Part shown: positions 22,048-34,281 of the stretch, in pieces | Layout of the letters: each line of letters opens with the position of its first letter | Numbering within the stretch: the stretch's first letter is position 1 | From: Bolinopsis microptera | Lineage: Eukaryota > Ctenophora > Tentaculata > Lobata > Bolinopsidae | Assembly: GCF_026151205.1 (NCBI RefSeq) | Contig: NC_087082.1 | Location: 8,998,901 to 9,062,900 of the forward strand | Length of the DNA stretch: 64,000 bases | Direction of reading: 5' to 3' | Translations under genes and position numbers: made by a program | Notes under the pieces: model-generated | Told to the model about the DNA's origin: nothing | The model's input: the letters and a program-made list of their open reading frames with translations, nothing else | Databases searched by the model: none

Positions 22048-22180
22048 ATGTCATATTATGTCATCAGCCCAGCCTCTGACGCAAGGAGAGAGAAAGGGAA
22101 AGCCCCCCGCCAGAAGGTGGCGATAATGACCTTATCACTCCTAGCTCTGATTGCATTTTATCGCAAAACCCAGGGACCAT
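22048..22180 (+). CDS. Possible first exon of a small membrane protein
   Basis: From the ATG at 22048 a 44-codon frame contains a basic stretch (ARREKGKAPRQK). A hydrophobic run (VAIMTLSLLALIAF) follows, and it runs into a strong donor GTAAGT at 22181. The layout suits a signal-anchor N-terminus. No following exon was recognised; an alternative overlapping frame from the ATG at 22043 ends after 27 codons. Treat as a weak candidate. Confidence 0.25.
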
Positions 22181-22630
22181 GTAAGTTCTCCCATATCTCT
22201 TTCACGATCATTGTTTCCTTACAGTAGTTGATATAAGTGTGATATAATAAGTGTGTCAATACCGGAGACCGCTTATAACTGGAAGATAATTGGCGTGAAG
22301 GAGAATTTGTACGGGTTCACTTATTATATGGGGATATAAGGGCGGCTTTGTTTCAGCAGCTTAACATTAATCTGTATTAATGAACTGCAGCTTTGCAGTT
22401 GAACTGTCAAAGTTCTTATTAAATGTTATTATATGATGGCAGCTGTCGACACAGTTCCTCTTTGGTTACTTTTTCACTGTTCCCTAATTAGACTATTGTT
22501 ATATAGCACGGTGTGAGGCGCCTGACATACTGATTGAATTGACGGTCCGAGGTCAATTTTGAGATTTTGAGATATGTTGTTATAGAGCTCGATCTAAATT
22601 TTCGAATTCTTGTGTTCCCACCAAAAAAAA

Positions 22631-22795
22631 ATTTCCATTTGTAGATATCGCGCAAGGTATTATACCTTGACATTGACAAATACTGTTGCAAAGTTACAAG
22701 GTTCCATGTCGTAAACTGTAAAATTTGAAGTTTTCATTTACAATAGAATTACAGGTAAACCCCAAAATTTGACGCGCGATATCTACCAATGGAAG
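22631..22795. repeat. Inverted repeat, about 22-bp arms
   Basis: TTTCCATTTGTAGATATCGCGC near 22631-22653 is nearly the reverse complement of GCGCGATATCTACCAATGGAA near 22773-22795. This could be a small terminal-inverted-repeat element; no target duplication was established. Confidence 0.5.
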
Positions 22796-25700
22796 TTCCC
22801 TGAGAGAAGTTAGTACGTAAGTCCATTTTTCGAAATTGTGAGATAAATTGGTACCAAAATTTTCAGGAGAAGATTCTCTACAAATTAAGCTGTGAATCAC
22901 GTTATAAAAATACTATTTTAGCTGTCACGAAAGGAAGTAAGTCACACAAAACTTGAAAATTTAGCACGTTATCCCAAAACCTTCCATGAGAAAAGGCAGT
23001 AAGTCCATTTGTATACAGCCTTCTCTGAGGGAAATTTTTCTGTTCTCCAGATAACAATGCCCGTATGTGCAGCTTAAAACTACTAAGTTGTGAAGTGAAA
23101 CTTAAATTTCATTACAGCACGGCTCCGGTGAGTCTATACACGTGGTAAGTGACAGTAACGTTGACGCGGAATTAGAGGTGCTACCTCGATTGTGTCAGCT
23201 CAGTTCATTTGAAGATTTGATCAACCCTACTGATATGTTTTTAAATCAATCTCTGAAAGTTATGTTTAGATTGAGATTTAATAACTGGGATCATTATGTC
23301 TGTTGTAAAAACTGGAACTTAGCACTTCGATACTCTAGTTCCTTTCATATGAACATTAGATGACGTATGGCAATTGAGGCTACATCATGATTGGGTTTGG
23401 TTATCATACTCACCGCGATTCAAAATTTCTCAACATGTGGAATGTTGGATTACTAATCCAATAAGGTCATACAGGAATGGTGCAAATTGTTCGATAAGAA
23501 GTTAAAATCTACCGGGGAACATATGACAAATAAGGAAATTTCACAAGGAAAACACGAATAATCCATGACATATTGGATGTAGCATCAGCTCGAAAGAGAA
23601 CGTTACTGTCGTACAACTGATTTCACCTGCTCAAGAATTTAAAAACGTTTAGGAACCTTTGTGGAACACTTGATGATCGTACATGCAATGTGCGTGTGGG
23701 AATGTATATATACTTCTTTAATCTTTATTAACATCGACTCAAACCTATGGTCATATATTGGAAATGGCGGTGACGTAGTTAAAATTCTTTCTGCAAATCA
23801 AGGATAGCATGTTAGCTGATGAATAGTCTGGATGGTATCGATTTTCTCAATTTTATCAATTACGCTAATGAAAGTATGGCGAAGGCGTGGCATGTCGCAT
23901 AAAATGTCATCTGCAGTTTAACATACCACATAGATGAATGTTCATAATATCACATTACTACTGAAAAATTTCACACCGTTTGCTTGTTTGTGTTCAAAGG
24001 GATTTAGTCGCACTATAACGACTAACAATTAATATACAACAAAAGAAAACTACAAACAGCTTCAATTCTCAATAGCAGGATGGTGGTAAGCGATCACAAG
24101 TTTAAACTTAAACAGATAGACAAGTTGCAGTTGGACAGGCAGTGTGGTGTTAAAAGAAAACCCCGATTCTAACAGCCTCTCCCGATACATCCAGCATGGT
24201 GTATCACGAGTGTTTCCCGAAATAGCCCCAAACGTGCACAGGCACCGAAATTAGAGCGATTAACAGTACCCTGCAACCACATGATCCTTGAGAACTACTC
24301 AAGAAACCCACACCCTCTTGTATGTACTTAGCACCCAACCCATGATTTTGCATGTTTAATGAATTTATGCAGCGAATGAACTCGAAAAAGCACTCAACTT
24401 ACTCTTAGGAAGTCTAGGAGTTTTCTTACTCTTAGGAGTCTTTCTTAGAAGTCTATAACGTATTAAACACCTACCACTCTAATCAATACCTGCCTGCAAG
24501 TACCAGACACTCTAACCAATTACACACAGCTGATAACGACATATTGCAAAGATTTACGAAGTTACGACCAGTATCCATTGGCAATAGAGGAATTTTTGTC
24601 CCTTTGAATCAATTAAGCTAGATGAATTGTTGTAAATACTGAGATCAAACTATCAATTTACAGGCTATCGATTGGTAATAATAACCATGGAAAGTCAGCA
24701 CACGGCTGACAAATTTAATGATACAGAATCCTCGATTTCGGATATTAAGCGCAAGCTCTGAACTGAAGAGTAAGTTAATAAGTTAGTGTGCCGAAAGACT
24801 AAAAGACGACGCAATCGCGTAACAAACACTCAACAGCAATCGTAAAGCCATAAAAAAGGAGCTCAAATGTTAAAACCCATAATCCACTCCCTGTGGAAAA
24901 CGACGTGCAGTTCAGAAGTGTGGTCAAAAAATAATAATATTTTGCAGCAAAGCGAAAAAGTGTGCAGAAGTGGAGTGAATTTTTACAGAAACTGCTTCCT
25001 ATAACGAAATCTAGACGTTTGTAATTTCTTTATGTGATACTGTTAATGATTTCCCACTTTGACTCTGTGATGACCTTTCAAACTCGCTGATAAAGAGCAT
25101 GGAATGGAAGCCCGGTTCTGGGTTATAGCTCGAGACTCGTGCCTCGCATGCGGAGATTATGAAACATAATGAAGACTGGATATGCTGCGAGCAAATCACT
25201 ATTCACTATATTTAATGACCATCCCTATAATAACCATCCCTTTTATTACAACTTTAGCTTGATAAATTAGATCATGATTACTTTACTTCTCTCTCTCTCT
25301 GGTTTGGTCAACGGTTTCTGGCCTCCTAGTGAAGAGGGAGGCCTTCTCGCCGTGCCCACAGAGTGTGACTCCTGCTAGCCACACTCCAGGACTCCCTAAG
25401 TATATACAAAAGCATAGAATAATAGATATCAACGCAACAGACCTCTGGAGTCTCGAAGCTGTTACTACCTTGCTCAGAGCAAACCCACTTCAGATGTTCT
25501 TCTTCGGCGGGCAGGCGAGGGACTTCCGAGCATGGTCCACTGGATATGTGTCACTATCTGAGATAGTCCTGTGTGGATCTAATGTATGATTGTTTATGAG
25601 CCTTGGTGTATGTCCTAGGTGCTTATCCAAATAGATCGTCTCTGTCAAACCTTGTTGACTTTTCCACAAATTTGATAATGTGGTCGAGTTTACTATTGAT

Positions 25701-27699
25701 TACTTTACTTATGAATAGATATAATGTAAGCAACTGCAAGAATCAATAAAATCTCGTACAAGAGGGCGCGTCTAGCTGACAAACCCGTATCCGTACCAGA
25801 CAATGTGTCCTACGGCTACACATAAACCCCTGAACGTCTGAAGTGAGAGTCCTCTTGCGCCTGGAAGTAAACACGAACCTGAGAAGCCGGGGCCACAGTT
25901 CAGTTATCAAACATGATATCGTTGGGTTGTATTGCTGCCGCTTTTAGGCACGAGTAACAGTTATTAGATTAGATCACGTATCACTTGGCAAGTTAGTTGA
26001 TAATAATTCATGATTCGTTCAGGCCACCAAAGCTTCAACTCGGTTGTATATTTACTAGAAAATTCAGCACGCTTTAGGCTCCAAGATATGTTTTGCATCA
26101 TCGTCAAAAATGTAGCGTTCCATTCCCGAGGGAAATAAAAATGGAGGTATTTCTAAACAATGACATTATTAAGGGCTGGCAAATTGTTGGCTTTTATCAG
26201 CCTATCACCGTTCTAAGTTCCTAGAAGGTCACCAAACTAAGATAAGCAAGGGCGAATGTACCCGTATCCAGGAACAAGACTTTTTGGCTCTTCTCAAGGG
26301 TGACACCCGCGGTGTATCCGGTACCATCCTTCCTATGATTGAATCCATAGATGTTTCGTTCTGTGCACTATTTTTATCCTGCACATGCACTTTGCAGTTA
26401 TTAACACAGTTTGCACCTCTCTGGTGTCTCGGCGTCAAAGTACCGCCCGTCTCAACTCTCACCGTCCGATTGTTTATGTTAGCTGTGCTCATTGCACTGA
26501 TGTAGGAACAAGTGAGCACGGTGTATGTACGAGTGAGCAAGCTAGTGGTTACGTGTGAGTGTGATTCGATGAAATCTGGAATTCTGGCAGTCTACTCGAG
26601 GTACTGAGGTCTACTTAACATTGAGATTCAATAATGACAGCTGCTTCAAATTTACTGACACCCCGCGTTGTTAAACCTCCCTTTTTTTGCAAAATTTCCC
26701 GCTAGAACAAGGAGGGTTTCATAATTACACAGGAGCTCCGAGAGCTGCTAATGATTAAACTGGACCTTCTATGACAATCCTATCTTATTATCCAGTATTA
26801 TAGTAGTATAAGTAGTAGTATAGGCTTCTTGAGGAATAACGATCATTATATTATTAATTATTACGTACATTGAATTTTAATTTCAATCAGTTTTGCAAAT
26901 TCAATTTCAATGTTAATAAACAGCAAAAAGCTCACAAAACTCACATACGCGATTAATCCCACGAAAACTTACAGATCCCTGATATGACATAATAATATAT
27001 GTGTTTATTATATTCATTCAGTGTACATTGTACGTACTATTAAAATATCAAATGCCCACCGTTCTGTACAAGCTCTAAAACAGCGTCACCCCAAATAAGG
27101 GATAATCGAGCCCCCAATAAGCACGAGGTTAACAGGCTGGTTACACTCTCAAACACCTAACTGTTTAAATAGCAAAATCAAGTAAACGCGGTCATCGCAC
27201 AGCTGCTGGGGTTGAGATCAAGCTTAGATACAGCTCTCTCTCTTCCCCCAATCCTCCAGCTCTCAACAAGCTATCCAACAAGATTTGCTAGATCAACAAG
27301 CTGTCAAACTATTTATCCGGACGCCCGGTTTCAAGAGAGTGAGTAGTCTGACAACGGAATATGTACACTAGCAGGTTTAAGAGAGCACATATAGCATGTC
27401 ATTCCCTCTGGCTTCCTGACTCCCCGCACAGTGGGGATTAGGGTGTTACTGTCAAGAATTTAACCGAGTTGCGAGCGTGGAGCTCGGGCTGGTATTACCC
27501 TTGAATTCTACAATATGCGTCTCTTTCAGGTTTTTCACGGGCTTCCGTTGGCGTGAGCTCATGAATATCTCGTATATATGATATAAATACAGCATATTAT
27601 AACCTGAAGCTTCAGAGGTGGGATAGCTGGATAGTTATGCAGGGTCGGGTAAACTGTTAGAAAAGTTAATTTTTATACGGTATATACTGGAGATCTTAC

Positions 27700-30600
27700 C
27701 TTCTCTTCAAAGACATCTGTTTTGTTGAGGAAGATGATTACACTGGCCCTCTGGAACCAGGGATAACATATTATCGTCCGGAACAGGTGCAGACTTTCTT
27801 CCATTCGGTTCTGAAAATATGTGTCCTTATTAGTATACTGACAACCTGAAAAAATATTCAGTGGCACTTCTGGCTTTATTGTCATGATATGCAGCCTCGA
27901 CTTCATATTAAGTCATACTGAATGTCAAGATTTTAAATATTTGTAGCCTAATGAACGTCTAGTTGATGTGCATATTGCGTGTTGCCAGTTATAATTGGGG
28001 GAAGAAAAGAGAAACTAAGCTACTGATGTCTGGAGATCCAAATAGATCATTAATTGAAGTTGGAGTCGATTATGCAACCATTTGGTCAATATCAAACCCT
28101 TGTGGTAATTGCACGAATTGTTCATTTCACATGTCTGGTAATCAAATAATTTGGTTCATTAATACTATGCCAGTATAATAGCGGTATGAACTCGCCACCG
28201 AAAGCCAAAGTATATTGGTATGTAGTCTCGGCTGAAAGCCAAAGCCATAGTTTTAATAGATGATAAATTAGCTCAAGAACTTGATGAAGTAGACAGAACC
28301 CTCGGCGGCTTACTCTTAATCCGGATTACTAAACCCCGAAAGTATTCCAATTAACCTGATTGGCGCTCTCCTGTAAGACGAGATCGTACTCGCTCAGAGC
28401 ACTGAGGAAGATAATACTGGTCACGTGTTCAAAACACTGGATCCACTTCCTCCTCTCCTTCCGCTGTCCTCCCACGTCGATTATCCGGAAATCTACCCGC
28501 TCCAACCGGAACACGTATTCGTTGATCCCTTCTGTCGGCACTCTCGACCTGAGGGTCGGCAATTAGCCCGAATGTTGGGACTGGGTATTAATTAAATAGC
28601 AGCTAACCGGCGTTCAGCCACGGTTTGTTGCTATTTTTCTTGGTGATTCAACCATCGTCTTGTTATCACTTACCTTCATAGTAATGTCATTCGGCTCTGC
28701 TCATTGAGTATAGCTAGATGTATATATAGCGATAATCCCATCAATGAGATACCCGGCCGGACGTGCGTTTTGATTTTGATTGGCAGCCAGACGGTCATTA
28801 TACGATCGCGTCTACTATGAATCATCACAGCACTAAAGACGTTGAAAAGAGGAAATGGTGTTCATTTTAATTGGGGGCTTGATCCTGGTTTCCAAGCGTA
28901 ATATCGCTATTTACTTATACTCTTATAGACTCCAGTTTATACAGGAGGATATAGTGACGCTGTGCTCACGTTGTGTTTCTAAGCGGGATTTCCTTTTCAT
29001 CCTTTTAAAAAGATTTAGTAGCTAGCATTTGTGAGCGTTTAGACGTGTACAAGGGAAGAATGTATGTTAATTATTGAAATTTTTAGGAAAATTCCTCACA
29101 TTAGCATAAACCTTATTAACAATACTCATTTACGAATAATAGATTGGTGGATACCTTAGAATGTCCTGTTCTGATGGTACAAAATTAGGTTGTACGATTT
29201 CGTTGAGAGCGTCAAAGAAATATTTAGCTGAGTCCGTTAACTGAAATGTACAAGGGTTATGACATTTAATTCTTTAAATTAAAGTATTAAACGTAACTTT
29301 AATACTGTGTAGTTTTAATCGCAAAGGTATGTGTAAAAGATATTTGAAAATTGCAACTTGTCAAGGAGATAATTTGTATCATGGTGGAGAACGTAAAAAT
29401 AATCGAATCTGTTATAATTTAATCTACATAAAAATCCAATTTAAAATAATTTAATTTACAATAATAATTTAATTTGTATAAACCTGGTACTCTCGCCTCC
29501 TGTCGTAACACAACTGGATACCAGAGTCCTTCCACAAAAGTGAAATAGCCTCAGCAACCTGAGTTTTAACGTTTTAAAGTTTATACTGGAGTAATTGATA
29601 GAGGAGGGAGGCTGGCTGATACTGAGAACTGAGAAGCCTCACATGTTTCACAGATGGTTTTAAGTTTAACTTCAATGTTGACTCAGCCAATTAGTGTCGC
29701 CCTCCGCTTGCCCTTCACTCGCCCTTCATTTGCTCTTCGGTGTGAGTCGAGTTGCAACATGTGGTAAAACTTAAACCGTTTAACGGTAGGCGGACAGTGG
29801 GCTTGTTCAACGTTGGTCATTATCAACTATTATGCACGTGTTATTAACTTTTAAGTTATAACAATTGAATTTAATTATTATTAGATTTAATAACCTCTGA
29901 TGATTACGAAGCAGCCACATGAAAGCCCCCTAATACTCTAATAGTACGAAGGGCATCTGGGCATAAATAATTGTCTTGAATAAATAGAACATTAATCTAG
30001 AAATATGAAAGTATTCCGTAAATTATGATCGGTATGTCGAGCATATAATACGGGAGGAATTATATTTGTATGAAAAGCATCGATGTATCATATGACTCTG
30101 AATATTGTGCAAAATAAACCCTCTTAAAATCAAGGTCACCGCAATTACATAATATGACAATTGATATATGTAATTGCGGTAACCTGGATTGTAACGAGGT
30201 TTATTTTGCAACCTGCACAATATTCATAATATCCGGATTACTAATGAAGTGTTTGTAAGCCTGGAAATACACATTTTTGGTAACTGTCACAAAACAGTTA
30301 CAAATTACTCCTAAGGCCAAGTAGGTACAGGGATTCTATTGTCAAGACTCAGGAATACTTATCAAATTACAAGTTATTGTAAGTAAGTTTGAACTTTTAT
30401 GGGTCTGGTAGGGGTTTATAATTAGATGTCCTCCTAGGAAGAAGCTTCACGGATTATTTGTCTAACATACACTCCCGGATATGACACCGCCTACAAACCC
30501 TGTATTCAGAGCTGTGGCACATTGCCCAATAATGACCATTTGCTATTTGCCATGCGCAATTTACAGCGAAGAACTGAACATCTCCTTCCCCAATCCTTTA

Positions 30601-31931
30601 GAATTAGAACGAGACTGTAACAAAATCAATTTAAATTCAGGACTAGTACCTTGTTAGTGAAGGCCTGTTCAATCTCGACGTCTCGATCTTCACAGTTTAT
30701 AGCATTTACTGTTTTGCTGTGAACAGTTGCGTTCGACTGCAGATAATAAAATAACATCAGCAATTTAAAGGAAAGATTTCATGTTTCAATCGAAAAATTA
30801 TTGGGCTATTTTCATACAAAGATCTTTGAAAAAGACGCTAAGCCTCTGTCCTACAGAACAATACTGGCATCAAGTATTGAAAAGTGAACTGTCCTTAGAT
30901 ATATGTCAATTACCTCATGTTCGTATCTGATGAAGAGGAGGTCCATTGCGCTGACCATGTTTTGCATGGACGACACGATATTCTTCTTGATAATCCTCCG
31001 GTACATTATCTGGTCTTCCTGGTTGAAACCTTGCCCGTGGATGATCTTCATTTGTTTTATAAACGTGCTCTTCCCGCTTTCACCCGTCCCTATTGTGTTG
31101 TTAGAGCGTGAGTTTATTTTTATCAGTTTAAAGTTTAGATAGAACCTTCCATTTTTGTGGCAGTTTTTAATATGGGTAGTTTATTTGTGGATTTTTGTTA
31201 TAATTTTATGCGGAAGGAAATCTCCGGGCAATGGGTATTTTCTATTTACACAAATTATTTCTCAATCGAAACCAGAAGGAAAGATAATTTAAAAGTTTAA
31301 GACACGATTACTTGTCTAACTTCTTCTTCACGGACGTAGAAGATCGTTCCAATTGATGTTCCTTATTGGTATTGATGGATAACGTGCCCAAACGAAAGGT
31401 ACCGGACAAAATTGTTCAAATTTTCTTCAAATCACTAGATGCTGCTACACACATCTCAACTATGAAAATGAACCACAAAAACTATAGTTTTTCACCAAAG
31501 GTCAATGAAGTCACTGTTTGCAGATATACCTTGTAATTTAGCTTCCCATCTGTCAAATCAGACTGGAATTTGCAGAAATGATTATATCACCCGATCACCG
31601 TGCATTGTGCAACTTCGACGTAAAGCCAAATTTTCAATCAAGGGATCCATCCGGTCATTAACAGGCTCCCCTACTAACATAGTGACAGCACTTTATAAGA
31701 CAGAACTTTATGTGACTTGTCGCAATAAATTGCTGCCACTAAAAGGTGTAATATTCCGTACGGCTGTCCCGCTCACTATAAGGACTAACCCAATAGCAGC
31801 AGTTTTAGTTCCTTTTCCATCTCTGCTTTGTGTTTCCGAAGCTCGTTGTCGATAGCTGCGCTATTATCTTTCTGCGCTCGCTCCTCCGCTGACATTAGAC
31901 ACCTGCAGAACTTTTCCATTGCGCCCGTCAT
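27700..31931 (-). CDS. Gq-type heterotrimeric G-protein alpha subunit (C-terminal exon not found)
   Basis: Seven minus-strand exons: 31931-31790, 31089-30914, 30736-30650, 29558-29484, 29240-29155, 28548-28356, 27810-27700. They have GT-AG borders and matching phases and encode about 290 of the usual 355 residues. The start has two cysteines (CRC, residues 9 and 11) where Gq proteins are palmitoylated. The P-loop is GTGESGKST, split by intron 1. Switch I is RVPTEGI, with the catalytic Arg and Mg-binding Thr kept but Glu where Gq has a second Thr. Switch II is [12 protein letters not shown] and the guanine motif is NKTD (NKxD). YPWFQ, ALSEYD and NRMEES point to the Gq class, which in animals activates phospholipase C-beta at the plasma membrane. 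The last exon (TCAT motif and receptor-binding tail) was not located. Confidence 0.92.
30100..30225. repeat. Foldback sequence in an intron of the G-alpha gene
   Basis: GAATATTGTGCAAAATAAAC at 30100 pairs with GTTTATTTTGCA..GCACAATATTC ending at 30225. GGTCACCGCAATTACAT pairs with ATGTAATTGCGGTAACC. Arms of about 50 bp surround a short AT-rich loop. It is probably a small foldback MITE, and would be a strong hairpin in the pre-mRNA. Confidence 0.8.
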
Positions 31932-32294
31932 TCCTGAGAAGGTAGGTTTTCAGTGAGGTGTGGTTTTCGGTGAGCTTTCAATAAATTTACGCTATTAATA
32001 ACAGGACAGTTTTAAGATTTTTGCTTATTTTCAATGAAAAAAGTTTCCAACTTTTAAAAATTATGGAAACAATTATTTTTAAACTTTATGGATCTTGCGA
32101 TTTTGTTTCTGTCTTTAAAAGTAGCTTCACAAACATTGGTTATCAGCTTTTAACTGTTAAGTTGTAAGCCCATTTGTAAAATTACGACAAATAAGGTAAA
32201 GAATTTTACGTGATAGTTAGAGCATTATGAACATTTCTGGAAACTGATTTGCCACAAGCATTTCTGTGCAGGAATGTGTTATGGTGTTGTCCAT

Positions 32295-32750
32295 AGTCAT
32301 GCTAGGCACCATCTCAAATACTTGTAAAGGTGGATCTGATGGGCACAACTAGGTAAAGCATATTTTCTCCAGGCGCCCTAATAACAACTTGAAAAATTTG
32401 TTTTAACCGTTAGGTAGGCACTCAGGGGCTGTACACTAGGGGGTGTAAAATGACCGTCAGATCATGGCCTCATTATGGCAGGCGAATCAGGATTTCAAAA
32501 TGTTTTGACAGTTACGGATCGAGACATTATGATTTTTTGAAAAAAAATTGGAAATTGTTGGTATGTTTGCCTAACTTTTTAAACTTTTGACTGGAAGGTA
32601 TTACAGACTAAAATTAAGCATTTTAGGATCACTGATCTCATGTTTATTACTGAGCTCATAATATATGAATATACTAGCTGCAGTTATTTTGCAACTATCC
32701 ATAAGCTAGTTGTGCCCAACTAAATTTCTTTGGGGTGGTGCCTGGCACTA
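32295..32750. mobile_element. MITE-like element with imperfect long inverted ends
   Basis: Left end: CTAGGCACCATCTC, then GGGCACAACTAG (about 32300-32352). Right end: CTAGTTGTGCCC, then GGGGTGGTGCCTGGCA (about 32705-32748). Arms of about 50 bp with an insertion in the left one; no coding sequence inside. It lies upstream of the G-alpha gene. Confidence 0.6.
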
Positions 32751-33911
32751 TTGCATATTGACAACCTCTCCCAGCTGAATTCTCAATTCATCATTTATTG
32801 ATTTATCTAAAAACATATAATAAAACCCACCTTCAATGTGATATATCTATTTTATCGTCTGAACTCGTTTGTCATTGCAAAGTCTGTTTTCTTGTTGCCT
32901 GGGTGAGTAGTTCCGGTGTCCCCTTGTTCACAACATTGCCTTGTGGGTGTGAGCGTTACTTAATGGCTATTATAAAACATTCACTATTCAGCACTTTGTA
33001 CACTTTAATTTCGCTACATAATTTTATGAATAGACCTAAAGTGGTTGGTGGTCCGATAATGTTAAAATTCTTGGGTTACGCCCTCAAATTCAACCACAAT
33101 CAGGATTCAGGGCAAGTGTTACCGCCGTTAAGTGTATTAGAATACGGGTAAAATTAATATTTGTGTGGTATTATAGGTCGCATTACCACAACAGGGTAGA
33201 ATTAAAGTTAATGTCTATCTTACTTTAAACATCCATTAAATCTGTAAAAGGCCGCCTAATTAATCTTTAACGTAAAGTGTCGACTGTCGAGACTTTAGAG
33301 GGTTTAAGGAATCAATTAAAAGGGAACACTGGAAGAAACGACATTTTCATTAAAAGTAGTGCTAACTACTGCAACTCACAGCAAACCCAATATGAAAAAA
33401 AGATACCAAACGGCCGGAAGTTGCGCATGGATACGGTCACTGACACATATTTGTAATACAAACTAGTTTATTATAAGTAGATTTCAAAACCAGTATAACT
33501 GTGTACCTTGATGAATCTGTATAGACTATAGACGTTTACTTTCAAATACATGGGTTTGATCGTGATGGGGAAACCCATGTAAGTGATTTTGACTACTCAT
33601 GACGAGTCTGAAAACGTCTGACCGTTACAGTCAGGGTTACAGTCAGGGTTATGATCTCAGCTAGAAGGTTAGAAGGTCCGATGTTTGCCGATGTTTTCTT
33701 CATGAATGTTAGCTAGTAGATACTTTGAAATACCTGTGCCAAACTTGAAGCAGCATGTTTGTGCAAATAGGTCGGGCTATTTTATCGTCACAATTCATGG
33801 GACTGACATTGGAAATTTATTTATCCTTTAATGTTCTAACTGTTATCCAATAAAATTTAAATTGTAAACCTTATCTTTATGTATCAAACAATTCTGAATA
33901 ATCATGTTATG

Positions 33912-33997
33912 TTTTTTAACAGAATGGCGAAACTTTGATGTCGGATCATTCTTTGAAAGAATGACCCGACATAAAAGTATCGCCATTCTGTTAAAAA
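33912..33997. repeat. 41-bp near-perfect hairpin bounded by TTAA
   Basis: TTTTTTAACAGAATGGCGA (33912-) pairs with TCGCCATTCTGTTAAAAA (-33997), and the arms continue to a 3-base loop near 33954-33956. Both ends read TTAA next to CAGAATGG, as for a tiny insertion at a TTAA site. A second, weaker palindrome (33998-34047) follows at once. The loop is too small for a normal microRNA precursor. Confidence 0.8.
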
Positions 33998-34281
33998 TCA
34001 TCTCTTTCCTACGATTCTACGTAGTAGGAAAAAGAAGTAAGATGATGCAATCGGTCGTGATGTGCATTATGGCGGAGCATAACAACGTGGACAATGGGCG
34101 TCTATCACATTATATTCGAGACTCTATCATATTATAAAATATCGTGAAATGGAAATAAAGAACAAGCCACTTTGGCCTTTGCACAGCTGCGAGCTTAACA
34201 CATTTAATGGCGAGCTGCATTAAATTTAAAGGATCGTTCTTAATTATTCCTCTTATGCGCAACTTCGAGAAGGTGTAGGCA

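Larger units (their letters stand above)
21332..27699. other. Intergenic region, no firm gene
   Basis: This lies between the secreted-protein gene and the last recognised exon of the G-alpha gene. The missing C-terminal exon of G-alpha should lie here or further left, but I did not find the expected Ala-Thr-Asp-Thr motif on the minus strand. A possible first exon is at 22048-22180 and an inverted repeat at 22631-22795. Other short ORFs have no recognisable features. Confidence 0.5.

Noticed and set aside
21332-27699. C-terminal exon of the G-alpha gene
   Set aside because: I scanned the minus strand for the Ala-Thr-Asp-Thr motif and the usual tail and found no match; absence by eye is not proof.
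33912-33997. microRNA precursor
   Set aside because: The loop is only about three bases, the stem is too perfect, and both ends are TTAA; a tiny inverted-repeat insertion fits better.
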